Under the pieces are notes generated by a model. It made no database searches. It was not told where the DNA came from and saw only the letters and a program-made list of their open reading frames with translations. The translations under genes and the position numbers were made by a program. Positions 1 through 8,445 of a DNA stretch of 18,197 nt are shown here, piece by piece; the stretch's first letter is position 1; each line of letters opens with the position of its first letter. The stretch lies in contig CAZLCG010000037.1 in NCBI GenBank assembly GCA_964557975.1, positions 1-18,197 on the forward strand. The letters are read 5' to 3'. Source of the stretch: Fimenecus sp964557975 (GTDB taxonomy: Bacteria > Bacillota > Clostridia > Oscillospirales > Acutalibacteraceae).

Positions 1-13
1 GGTGATTTATAAT

Positions 14-802
14 ATGGAAAGTAAAATTTACAACGCTCTGCCCTCGGGCAGCGGCGTTTATAAAAGAAAAAAGACGGGGCTTGAAGTTTCGTACTGTAAA
101 AAGAAAGAAATGAAAGATCTTTACCCTGCGGGCGGCTTTTCCGTAGTCGGGCAGGTCGGCAGGGGCAGGGATGAAATCGGAGAGCTTCACACGCTTAACG
201 CCTCTGAAAAGATTTACGCCGTTTCGAGCATGCCCCACAGCAAAATAAAGGGCTACATAAAGGTCGGCGAGAACGAATATCTTGCCGTTGTCAAAAGCGT
301 ATTGCTGTTATGGCTTTTGCTGATACTGCTGATATTGGCTTTGGCAGGCTTGGCGGCGTTCTTTATACACAGGGCGGTCACCGCGGGCGCGAACGAACCC
401 GAAACCACCACCGAGGCGAGGGTTATTGACCCCAACGCCGTTTTGGGCGAGGGCGAGCTTGAAGTTCCCGACAAAATCGATACATCTTCAAGGCAGATTA
501 AAATAAACGGCATCACCACCATGAATTTAAAGGCGGGTCAGGTTGAGCAGGCGTTTGTATTCTCCAATCCCGAAGAAAATCCCTGCTATTTCGTCATTGA
601 AATAGAGGTTGACGCAACGGGCGAAATACTTTACACTTCAAATCTTCTGCCGCCGGGCTACTCAATATCGCGCTTCAGCCTTAACCGTGCGCTCGAGGCG
701 GGCGAATATCCCGTAACGGTTCATTTCAAGACCTATTCGTTCGATAAGGAACAGCGCGAGCTTAACAATATGGACGTTAAGACTACTATAGTCGCTTCAT
801 AA
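14..802 (+). CDS. Type II membrane protein with extracellular beta domain, unknown function
   Basis: Encodes about 262 residues. I chose the ATG at 14 over the in-frame GTG at 2, because the GGTGAT at 1-6 fits the end of an AGGAGGTGAT ribosome binding site spaced 7 bases from it; the same leader precedes the gene at 10031. Residues 1-90 are basic and probably cytoplasmic. Residues about 91-117 form one strong Leu/Ile/Ala-rich membrane helix. A Pro/Glu/Thr linker follows, then a beta-rich outer domain (about 150-262) with an LLPPGYSI segment and an AGEYPVTVHF strand, which looks Ig-like. There is no signal peptide cleavage site, so an N-in, C-out type II topology is inferred. Only 28 bases separate it from the giant secreted protein gene, so the two are probably cotranscribed. 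I do not recognise the family; a role holding or docking surface proteins is inferred from context only. Confidence 0.8.
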   Translation: MESKIYNALPSGSGVYKRKKTGLEVSYCKKKEMKDLYPAGGFSVVGQVGRGRDEIGELHTLNASEKIYAVSSMPHSKIKGYIKVGENEYLAVVKSVLLLWLLLILLILALAGLAAFFIHRAVTAGANEPETTTEARVIDPNAVLGEGELEVPDKIDTSSRQIKINGITTMNLKAGQVEQAFVFSNPEENPCYFVIEIEVDATGEILYTSNLLPPGYSISRFSLNRALEAGEYPVTVHFKTYSFDKEQRELNNMDVKTTIVAS

Positions 803-830
803 AACGGCAAGCTGAGAGGAGAGCTTATTT

Positions 831-3800
831 ATGAGAAAGAAAAAGATAGCGAAGGGGATTACCGCCGTTGTAATGTGCGCGGTTCTGCTGGTTACGTCCC
901 TGCCGTTTGCACTTGCATGGGGCGGCGGACCTTATGACCCCGCGCCCTATTTTGACGGCGAGGCGGAGGCTTGGTTTAATGATGACGGCGGAATTACCGT
1001 CGCGTTCCCCGAGGCTTCGGGCAGGCAGTCTTATACGGATTGGGAAAATAATTATAACAATTACAAGACCATCGAGTACTATTATCTGGAGCTTGTCGAT
1101 TTAGGCTCATACGGTGCGGTTCATACCTCGACCGTTGTTTACGATAACCTTTACGCCGCGAGTGAAACGCAGGCGTACGGCGACCTGCTGACGGTTACGC
1201 TTACTGCGGAAAAATTAGAGGAGCTTGGGCTTTCCTCCTCGTCAAGGCTCAGCGCCGAGATTTACGCGGTTGACAGCGAAAACTGGATTTCGGCGGAGCT
1301 TTCGGCTCTTGTCAGCGATGTGCCTGAATTTGAATATAAGGGCGGCGGAACTCCTCTTGTTGATGACGAACATGCCATGCGCGAAATACTTACCTTTGAG
1401 GCGCAAAGCTCTACGGATGTTCACAGCCTCGGCACAGATGCGGGCACTCAGTATTTCGAGGAGTCGGAAACTAACTATACCTTGCTTGACAACGCGGGCT
1501 ATACAAAATATGTACAAACCAATTTCGAACAGCGATTAAACGGTTCGCTCTCCGTTAAGGGCGCGGTCGAGCAGTCGGGCGTTGAGGACGCGAACGGGAC
1601 GGACAGCTGGGGCATGCGCCTTTATCTTGACGACACGGCGACCTCTACGGGCGGCTCGGTCGACCTTTCATACTCCCGCCAGACCTACGACCTTTCGGGC
1701 GCTGAGGAGATATTCTATTATATAGACGCGGCGCAGACCACGCTTTACGGCGTTTCTTTCCGCCTGCGCTCAAATGAAAAATATATAGTTGATTATTATA
1801 ATTATAGATATATATGGCCTATTGATTGGAGTACGAGAACAGCGTACGCAAACAAAAACTACGGACGTAATATCGACTGGTATTATGAGTTCCCCGACGT
1901 TAGTTCCAATTTTTCGTGGGCAAGTCAGGTAAACACTACCATGTTTTCCGAAACGGTTTATTCCACGCGCGGCTACTCGGGCAGCGAGGCGGCGTACGTC
2001 TACCTTCAGAAAAACGACGGCTCGTGGGAAAAGACCTATCTTTCCGAAAACGGCACGGTCGACCTTGAAAACTATACGGGCTACATACGCGTGCCGATCA
2101 AGTTTATCTGCTCGGAAACGGATTCCTCCGTTACGGCTACAAACACCAATATTGGGAGTTCTGACTATAAATATAAAAGTGTTGACGAAGCCGTTTCGTC
2201 CGCCGGATTTATGCTGAACACAAGCGGTGTTTCGGCGGTCGCGGTTAACGGTTCATCTTCATATTATTTGGCACAGGGAACAACAGCTTATACGGTAGAC
2301 CCCGCCGGGACCTGCATTACCGACGCGCTTTTGCTTCAACACAGGGTTTATAACTACAATAACGATACAAAATATGTACAATTAGGCTCTATGCTCGCGG
2401 CCGGTCAAAGTGACAGCGACATATTGCAATCCTACTCAAACTCCAAGCGCGCGACCTATACGGTTGACGAAAACTCCAAGAGCGTAACGGTCACCAACCG
2501 CGACGCCGCCTATAAGGCTATCGAGGATCTGGCGGCGGCGGGCATCGCTTACGAGAGCGCGTCCGAGGGCAACGTAAGCGTTTACCTTGACAACGTTATG
2601 GGTTACCGTACCGACAACAACCCATACAACGCGACTGAACTGAAATTAAACGGTGAAACAGTTACTTCGACGGGTCAGCCCGTTTCAACCTATTACAACC
2701 AGAACAACGTTGTTGTCGGCGCGATATTGGATTATGTAGATTTATATATATCCGATCCCGATTATTCCGATTACCGCGCGGTATCCCTTATAGAGAATAT
2801 GATTTCCGGCTATGTTAAGGACTATGCCGCGGCGGGTCATTCAACGGATTTCCTTGACAATTTGAGCGAGGATAAATGGACGGATACCGATATGACCTCG
2901 ACGCTTGAAGGCGGCAGTATAGCCTCGGCGGCGGCGACTCTCGGCAGGAGCGAGGCTTGGTCGAACTTTGTCGAAGCGCGCGCGGCTTGCGTCGAGCGCG
3001 GCACCTACGGCAAGGTTAATTCGCTCACGACCGACCTTGTTCCCGACTTTGCAAAGCAGCTTGAAAAAATGCCCGACATCGCCGAAGCGAGCGAGGTAAG
3101 CCTTACCGAAGAGCAGCAGGATCAGCTTCTCCTGCTGTATCAGGCGTACAGGCGGCTTAACCTTATGCAGCTGGAGGCTTTGGGCGAGGTTGAGGAGCAG
3201 AAGCTTATCGACCTGTTCCTGCTGTATTACGATTTGGTTGCGGACGGTACGGTTTTGGTCGGCGCGTCGCTGGCCGATTACCCGTATATGCTTTTCAACG
3301 ATTTTGAAAGCAATAACGACGCGGCGGTTTACAACGCCGACGGGCGCGTATGGCAGCTGGAGAACGATCCGGATACGACGGGAATAACTTCTTCGAGCTA
3401 CCGCCAAACCAAGGGCTTGTGGAGCTATTCGGTCAGTGAACTTCACGGCGACAAGGGCATCACCACCTATGATGCGTTGGGCATTGATGATACGATTGAT
3501 TTTGCTACGCGCGCCAACGCCTCGTGGGCAAAAATCACTTCGGCCGGATATAATAATTCTACGGGCGTTAGCTTTAACTTCAATTCAAGTTTTACGTCGG
3601 GCATAACTTCAACTCTTAAATATTATATGACAGATACGGGCTATTCCGTAGGCTTTACCAGAAACAGCCTCGGCGGAAACAGCCTGACCTGCTCCGATAT
3701 GAATCTGAGCGACTTCTTTGACAGCGATAACTCCGGCGATAATTTCCTGCAAAATGATGAAGTACCGCTGAGTTTGGTTTTCTATGTCGATTTCAGCAGC

Positions 3801-6779
3801 CTTGATTATGATACCTATGTTGACAATCCGTTCTATTTTACGGCGTCCATACATACTACGGATGACGAGGGAACGGTAACAACGTTCAGAGTTGACTCGG
3901 GCAACTACGGCACGGGTTCTTCGTCCGCGTGGCATAAGTTTTATTACATAGACGCAAACGGCGAATGGTCGCCCGCGTATTCTACGAGTACCACGCCTAT
4001 TTCATACGGCTTTTCCTCAACCTCTTACAGAGATACCGAGGACGGCGGTACGGAAGCCTTTTCGTTTGCGGGCTACACGGGCTATATCGCTATACCCATA
4101 AGGCAGTTTAAGACCGATACAAACGATGTTACCTACCTTGACGGCGGTTATACATCGCTCGGCGGCAGCAAAGATGAATCAAGACTTAAAGCCTGCTTGA
4201 ATAATATTTTTGCGATAGAGCTTATTTTCGGCGGCGGTAATGTAGGCTTTGACAATAAAGAAATTACCATAGATAATGTCGGCTTTACCTATGACCCGCA
4301 GGCTTATGCCGACGAGGGATATTCCTTATCGAGAAACGATCAGGACTACGCCTCGCAGTTCGGCTCGACATCTACGGCGGCGTATGCCTTTATGAACGCG
4401 GTATCCGACATAGATATATACGCCGATACCTTCACGGCCGATTTGGCGGCGGCGCAGAGCATGTATTCCGACCTTTCCGACTACCAGAAGTCCTTAAAGG
4501 GCGTAATAGACGCTTGGGCGCTGTGCGAGAAATATCAGGGGTATGTTGACGCCCCAAGCACAAAGCCGACGGCGCAGGCGACGGTAATGGATATTCAAAC
4601 GCTTGTCAATACCCTTATAAGCAATGAAAAGACCGTAACCGACGGCATTTACCTGACGGAGGACGGCAATACTGCGGGCGATTACGACCTGCCGTTCCCC
4701 GGCTTTACGGGCAGTATGGACGACAGCTCCGTTAACTACGCTTTGTACGGTATGGACGCCGCCCTTGCCGAAGCGATAAATGCGGCGGGTATAACCCTGC
4801 TCGACTCGAACGGCAATAAGTATGATGAAATTGATACAACAACGGACGTTACGGCGGGAGCCGCGATTACGGATTTGATAATTCAATATTACGAAACGGG
4901 CTATGAACGAATGTCGCCCACAGAGCTTGCCTCGTTTACGGCGGAGCAGGTTACGGCTCTCGAAAACGCCTATAGCGCGGCGGTTCGCTGCGCGGACACC
5001 ATGGAGACTTACCAGACGGAGCTTCAGGAATATTACGCGTCTCTGCTCGCGGGAGAACACGTCGTTCCCGTAAGCGTTACCAATGACGATACCATCGGTA
5101 CGGATAACTCGGGCTTCGACGACGACTACGACGACGCGAACCCGACCGACCCGTCGCAGACAACGCTGTATTTCTTCACGCTGTGTCAGCTCGACGAAAA
5201 CGGAAAGCTCGTTCTTGACGAAAACGGTCACGCAACCCGTGATGAGAATATGGAAACCGCCGTCAACAATATGTTCGTCAAGTTCTTCAATCTTGAGTAT
5301 TACGCGAAGCAGATACTTAACCAAAGCGACCGTGTTTCGTCAAGAGCGGCGCAGTCGGGCACAAACCTCTATTTGTGGACAAATCAGTATAAGACAATAG
5401 AGCTTGCCGACGGCTCCGTGCTTTCAACGGGTATCGAAACGCTTTTGAACAAGTACCTTGACCTTTACAAGGAGGTAAAGGGCAGGATTGACGATACCGC
5501 CGATAATCCCGATAAGGAGGATATGGATAACGTATTAAACGCGATTAACGAGTACTGCGCGCTGGCTATGCCGTACCAGTACACGGCGGGTCTTTTGGAG
5601 GCGGTAAGGCTGTTGCGTTCGCTGTTCCCGCTGTGCGACCTGTCGAGCGAAACCGACACGGTTAATCTGAGCAACAAGATTTCGAGCGGCGAAACCTCTT
5701 ACGAAATAAACTATTTGATTGACGTAAGCCGCGAGGAAAAGACCACCTCGGATATCGATTATAACTACTATTACTATTCCTACGTCACGGGCGGCAAGGT
5801 TTACTTTGAGTCGGAAAACGGCGGCTTCGTGCTTGCCGACGGCACACCGGCAACGGACGCCTACGGCAATCAGCTTACATATAACTTAGTAAGCGACAGC
5901 GGCGTTTCGTTTAATTCCGCGCAAATCTATGACGGCGATTTCGGTAATTTAATAACCGATAAAAACGATTCTCTTTTGGATATGGCAACTTCGTTTGAGA
6001 AAACGATAACCGTTTCCCTTGACGACGCGCAGAGCTATAACATAGGCGCGGATCTTCACGATACGGTTAAGCTTACGTTCTACGAGGCGGTTCAGGTTCC
6101 CGTTTACGTTCAGGAAACAGACGAAAACGGAAATCCCGTAACCGACGATGACGGCAATCCCGTTTACGTTCAGGAGGCTGTTATGGTTCAGCAGACAGAC
6201 GGAGACGGCAATCCCGTAACCGACGATGACGGCAATCCCGTTATGGTTCAGCAGACAGACGAAAACGGCGATCCCGTTTATGTTTATGTGCAGGCTCTTG
6301 ATACCGACGGCTCGCCGCTTTACACGGAAGGCTACACGCCGCTGACGGATTCAAACGGCGACGTAATAAGCTACACGATAGACGTCCTTTACACTATGAC
6401 CGATTCTTACACGGTTACAATTCCCGCCGATATTGAAATCGGCTGGGGCGACACACAGGCGCACAGCGCGGCGTATTCCGTCGAAGCCGTGCTTAACCCC
6501 GGCGCGTCGCTCGGCGTAACCGTTGCGGATAAATACAACAGCTCGGCTCTGACGCTTTCGGGCGTTGCCGACACGCTTCCCTATTCTCTTGTTCCCGACC
6601 CGATAACCCTTAACGCGACAAGCGATAATTTTATGTGGAGTAAGGCTGATAATTCGGAGGTAACAAGCAGCACAAGCGTTCAGGTAACCTCGCCCGAAGC
6701 GTGGAACATAGCTGTCGGCGGGTATAAGACGGATCTTACCTATACCGTCGCTTATACTCCCGCCGGCAGCGGCGGTTAA
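831..6779 (+). CDS. Giant secreted multidomain surface protein (1982 aa)
   Basis: Starts at ATG 831 behind GAGAGGAG. Residues 1-29 are a signal peptide (basic MRKKK, hydrophobic core, FALA cleavage). Visible layout: an Fn3-like beta region (about 33-165); a large beta module (about 184-590) containing TGYIRVPI near 416 and a DNVMGY strand near 587; a helical Gln/Leu/Glu-rich region (about 708-804); a second, related beta module (about 819-1152) with TGYIAIPI near 1083 and DNVGFTYDP near 1148; more helical segments (about 1182-1240, 1365-1420, 1485-1660); turn-rich TDxxGNPV repeats (about 1757-1835); and a C-terminal domain (about 1856-1982) with IPADIEIGWG (Trp1872). That last domain matches the six small proteins encoded downstream. 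There is no LPXTG signal or C-terminal membrane helix, so attachment probably relies on the terminal domain or on partners. Adhesin or glycan binding is plausible but inferred. Confidence 0.9.
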   Translation: MRKKKIAKGITAVVMCAVLLVTSLPFALAWGGGPYDPAPYFDGEAEAWFNDDGGITVAFPEASGRQSYTDWENNYNNYKTIEYYYLELVDLGSYGAVHTSTVVYDNLYAASETQAYGDLLTVTLTAEKLEELGLSSSSRLSAEIYAVDSENWISAELSALVSDVPEFEYKGGGTPLVDDEHAMREILTFEAQSSTDVHSLGTDAGTQYFEESETNYTLLDNAGYTKYVQTNFEQRLNGSLSVKGAVEQSGVEDANGTDSWGMRLYLDDTATSTGGSVDLSYSRQTYDLSGAEEIFYYIDAAQTTLYGVSFRLRSNEKYIVDYYNYRYIWPIDWSTRTAYANKNYGRNIDWYYEFPDVSSNFSWASQVNTTMFSETVYSTRGYSGSEAAYVYLQKNDGSWEKTYLSENGTVDLENYTGYIRVPIKFICSETDSSVTATNTNIGSSDYKYKSVDEAVSSAGFMLNTSGVSAVAVNGSSSYYLAQGTTAYTVDPAGTCITDALLLQHRVYNYNNDTKYVQLGSMLAAGQSDSDILQSYSNSKRATYTVDENSKSVTVTNRDAAYKAIEDLAAAGIAYESASEGNVSVYLDNVMGYRTDNNPYNATELKLNGETVTSTGQPVSTYYNQNNVVVGAILDYVDLYISDPDYSDYRAVSLIENMISGYVKDYAAAGHSTDFLDNLSEDKWTDTDMTSTLEGGSIASAAATLGRSEAWSNFVEARAACVERGTYGKVNSLTTDLVPDFAKQLEKMPDIAEASEVSLTEEQQDQLLLLYQAYRRLNLMQLEALGEVEEQKLIDLFLLYYDLVADGTVLVGASLADYPYMLFNDFESNNDAAVYNADGRVWQLENDPDTTGITSSSYRQTKGLWSYSVSELHGDKGITTYDALGIDDTIDFATRANASWAKITSAGYNNSTGVSFNFNSSFTSGITSTLKYYMTDTGYSVGFTRNSLGGNSLTCSDMNLSDFFDSDNSGDNFLQNDEVPLSLVFYVDFSSLDYDTYVDNPFYFTASIHTTDDEGTVTTFRVDSGNYGTGSSSAWHKFYYIDANGEWSPAYSTSTTPISYGFSSTSYRDTEDGGTEAFSFAGYTGYIAIPIRQFKTDTNDVTYLDGGYTSLGGSKDESRLKACLNNIFAIELIFGGGNVGFDNKEITIDNVGFTYDPQAYADEGYSLSRNDQDYASQFGSTSTAAYAFMNAVSDIDIYADTFTADLAAAQSMYSDLSDYQKSLKGVIDAWALCEKYQGYVDAPSTKPTAQATVMDIQTLVNTLISNEKTVTDGIYLTEDGNTAGDYDLPFPGFTGSMDDSSVNYALYGMDAALAEAINAAGITLLDSNGNKYDEIDTTTDVTAGAAITDLIIQYYETGYERMSPTELASFTAEQVTALENAYSAAVRCADTMETYQTELQEYYASLLAGEHVVPVSVTNDDTIGTDNSGFDDDYDDANPTDPSQTTLYFFTLCQLDENGKLVLDENGHATRDENMETAVNNMFVKFFNLEYYAKQILNQSDRVSSRAAQSGTNLYLWTNQYKTIELADGSVLSTGIETLLNKYLDLYKEVKGRIDDTADNPDKEDMDNVLNAINEYCALAMPYQYTAGLLEAVRLLRSLFPLCDLSSETDTVNLSNKISSGETSYEINYLIDVSREEKTTSDIDYNYYYYSYVTGGKVYFESENGGFVLADGTPATDAYGNQLTYNLVSDSGVSFNSAQIYDGDFGNLITDKNDSLLDMATSFEKTITVSLDDAQSYNIGADLHDTVKLTFYEAVQVPVYVQETDENGNPVTDDDGNPVYVQEAVMVQQTDGDGNPVTDDDGNPVMVQQTDENGDPVYVYVQALDTDGSPLYTEGYTPLTDSNGDVISYTIDVLYTMTDSYTVTIPADIEIGWGDTQAHSAAYSVEAVLNPGASLGVTVADKYNSSALTLSGVADTLPYSLVPDPITLNATSDNFMWSKADNSEVTSSTSVQVTSPEAWNIAVGGYKTDLTYTVAYTPAGSGG
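6108..6336 (+). repeat. Intragenic Asp/Asn/Gly-rich tandem hairpin repeats
   Basis: Within the giant gene, short units of the form V-Q-x-T-D-x-x-G-N-P-V recur six or more times, ending in looser copies (DTDGSPLY, DSNGD). At the DNA level a 33-base stretch at 6132-6164 recurs exactly at 6210-6242, and a 22-base stretch at 6180-6201 recurs at 6240-6261. Near-identity at the DNA level points to recent unit duplication. The units sit immediately before the C-terminal domain shared with the small proteins, so they may act as a beta-hairpin stalk or spacer of variable length (inference). Confidence 0.8.
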
Positions 6780-6844
6780 AAAAGGGGGGCGGGTTATGAA
6801 ATGCGGCTGATTTATAAAAAATTCCGCTTAAAGGAGTTGATGTC

Positions 6845-7318
6845 ATGAAGAAAGTCATATCTGTGGGATTGGCTCTGACCTTGCTTTTCCTGTGCTGTGT
6901 TCCCGCGCTTGCTCGGGAGCTTACCCCGTCAAATACAACGGGTACTGTTGTAATTTCAACGGGAGCGGACAAGGAGGACGAGTGGGAGTTAAGCTATCCT
7001 GCGGATGCGGTAATCCCTTGGGAGTCGGAAAACTACGGCATAGGCTCCGTTACGGCGACCAAAATGACGCTTTCGCCCGGCAAGACCGTTAAGGTTACGG
7101 TCGAGTCGCAGAACGGCTGGCTTTTGGTTAACGACGCGGATTCCTCGCGCACAATTGCCTACACCCTGAGCGGCGCTCAGGCGGTTGAGTTTTTCCCGGG
7201 TGATTACGGGCTCAGCTTCCCGCTTTCGGCGGCGGTCACTGATTCCGAATGGCGGCAGGCGGCGGCAGGCGAGCATACCGACTTGCTCGTTTTCACGGCG
7301 GAGTACACAAACGCATAG
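6845..7318 (+). CDS. Small secreted paralogue 1 of the IPW-motif family (157 aa)
   Basis: The ATG at 6845 follows AAAGGAG at a good distance. Residues 1-23 are a signal peptide (MKKVISVG..., cleavage near PALA). The mature part is acidic and beta-rich. It has the first family motif as YPADAVIPWE (Trp59) and the closing motif as EWRQAAAGEHTDLLVFTAEY. It is the most divergent of the six copies: the IPAD of its relatives is YPAD, the Gly after Trp is Glu, and the GEY of the closing strand is GEH. It lies 65 bases after the giant gene with no convincing terminator between them, so cotranscription is likely. The family is not one I can name. A structural surface subunit is inferred from the tandem array and the shared domain in the giant protein. 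Confidence 0.85.
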   Translation: MKKVISVGLALTLLFLCCVPALARELTPSNTTGTVVISTGADKEDEWELSYPADAVIPWESENYGIGSVTATKMTLSPGKTVKVTVESQNGWLLVNDADSSRTIAYTLSGAQAVEFFPGDYGLSFPLSAAVTDSEWRQAAAGEHTDLLVFTAEYTNA

Positions 7319-7356
7319 GCGTTTAAATAAAAATCTTTATTAAAAGGAGCAAAAAC

Positions 7357-7839
7357 ATGAAAAAAGTATTGTCAATTTTACTTGCGGCTACATTGATTTT
7401 CGCGGTATGCGTTCCCGCCTTCGCGGCTGAACTTACCGAGAAGCCCTCACAGAGCGGAGACGTTATCATCAAGACCTCGACCGACGACGAGAACGGCGAC
7501 GACGCGGCAAAATACGTTGTAACCATCCCCGCCGACACGGTTATCCCTTGGGGGCAGACGGCAACCGACGTCAGCTACACGGTTGAATCCCACCTTACCC
7601 GTGCAAACGTTGTTAAGGTAACGGTTGCAGGCTCGGGCGAGATGGCTACCGCCGACGACGCTTATACTCTCGCTTACGCCCTTGACGGCGCGACGGAATA
7701 CACGGCGGACGCTCCCGTTGTTTACCCTGCGGCAACTCAGACTCTTAACGTTCTTATCACCGCGGACGCTTGGAACTATGCGGTTGTTGAGGAGTATTCG
7801 GACGTACTTACCTATACGGCGGAGCTTGTAGCGGCTTAA
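7357..7839 (+). CDS. Small secreted paralogue 2 of the IPW-motif family (160 aa)
   Basis: The ATG at 7357 follows AAAAGGAG. The signal peptide spans residues 1-23 or 24 (MKKVLSILL..., cleavage at AFA-A). The mature protein begins with an acidic strand segment (TSTDDENGDD), then YVVTIPADTVIPWG with Trp65, then beta strands ending in ITADAWNYAVVEEY and DVLTYTAEL. The mature region has no Cys and very few basic residues. The N-terminal half closely matches paralogue 4 in both DNA and protein, whereas the C-terminal half does not. It sits 38 bases after paralogue 1 and is followed by a GC-rich hairpin that may lower read-through to the later copies. Function is unknown; a secreted structural subunit is the working inference. 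Confidence 0.87.
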   Translation: MKKVLSILLAATLIFAVCVPAFAAELTEKPSQSGDVIIKTSTDDENGDDAAKYVVTIPADTVIPWGQTATDVSYTVESHLTRANVVKVTVAGSGEMATADDAYTLAYALDGATEYTADAPVVYPAATQTLNVLITADAWNYAVVEEYSDVLTYTAELVAA

Positions 7840-7861
7840 GCGGTTACCGAAAAAACACATA

Positions 7862-7877
7862 GGCGGGGCTTCCCGCC
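7862..7877 (+). terminator. GC-rich stem-loop between paralogues 2 and 3 (possible attenuating hairpin)
   Basis: A perfect 6-bp stem GGCGGG/CCCGCC closes a GCTT loop in the 83-base gap after paralogue 2. Downstream is CAATCATTTTA rather than a clean T run, so full termination is doubtful. A partial terminator or a 3'-end mRNA stabiliser that sets subunit ratios within the operon fits better. It is the only strong hairpin among the gaps between the six small genes. Confidence 0.45.
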
Positions 7878-7922
7878 GCTTATCAATCATTTTATGTCAG
7901 TTATTTTAAAGGAGGAAATATC

Positions 7923-8396
7923 ATGAAAAAAGCATTATCAATTTTACTTGCGGCAGCATTAATGTTTGCGGTTTGCGTTCCCTCGTTCGCGGCAACGATC
8001 ACAAAGGATGCTCCGGATGACGGCTCGGCAAAGGTTTACACGACTTATACAAACGACGACGAAACCTATACCGTAACCTATGACGCCGAGACCCCGATTG
8101 CTTGGGGAACTGTCGAAACCGATGTAACCTACAAGATTGAATCTCAGCTTCTTTCAGGCAAAACTCTTTCCGTTGCAGTTTCGCAGGATAACGCCGTTAT
8201 GACGCTTGAAGGCGGCACGGAAACCCTTGCTTACTCATTAACGGGCGACGCTTTAAGCTACACCACAGCGGCTGCCGTTGAAACAAGCGAACAGACCTTC
8301 AAGGTTAATGTTGCTCAGACTGCTTGGGACGCTGCTTCTGTCGGCACTTATGCGGACACCCTTACCTACACCGTATCGGTTAATACGGGAGCTTAA
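7923..8396 (+). CDS. Small secreted paralogue 3 of the IPW-motif family (157 aa)
   Basis: The ATG at 7923 follows AAAGGAGGAAA, a near-consensus binding site. The signal peptide spans residues 1-23 or 24 (MKKALSILLAAAL..., cleavage at SFA-A). The first motif is altered: YDAETPIAWG (Trp61) replaces the IPAD-type strand. The closing motif is intact as QTAWDAASVGTYADTLTYTV. Mature residues are acidic and Thr/Ala-rich and lack Cys. The gene lies 83 bases after paralogue 2, the largest gap in the array apart from the start. Family membership is clear from the shared signal peptide, length, Trp positions and C-terminal strand; function is inferred only from context. Confidence 0.87.
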   Translation: MKKALSILLAAALMFAVCVPSFAATITKDAPDDGSAKVYTTYTNDDETYTVTYDAETPIAWGTVETDVTYKIESQLLSGKTLSVAVSQDNAVMTLEGGTETLAYSLTGDALSYTTAAAVETSEQTFKVNVAQTAWDAASVGTYADTLTYTVSVNTGA

Positions 8397-8445
8397 CGGT
8401 ATTTAATCAACGTCAATTTTTGATCCGAAAGGAGTTAATATTAAA

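Noticed and set aside
2..13. GTG at 2 as start of the first gene
   Set aside because: The GGTGAT here fits the ribosome binding site for ATG 14 better, as in the leader of the gene at 10031.
2841..3446. Minus-strand open frame of 201 codons inside the giant gene
   Set aside because: Its composition is that of a codon shadow (Arg, Val, Ile, Leu from the reversed frame), and it overlaps the real gene throughout.
4494..5324. Minus-strand open frame of 276 codons inside the giant gene
   Set aside because: It is rich in Arg/Val and basic in an implausible way, has no recognisable domain, and lies antisense to a clearly coding frame with a signal peptide and repeats.
6108..6336. Repeats as a CRISPR array
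   Set aside because: The repeats are in frame, have no uniform spacers and encode a regular TDxxGNPV pattern.
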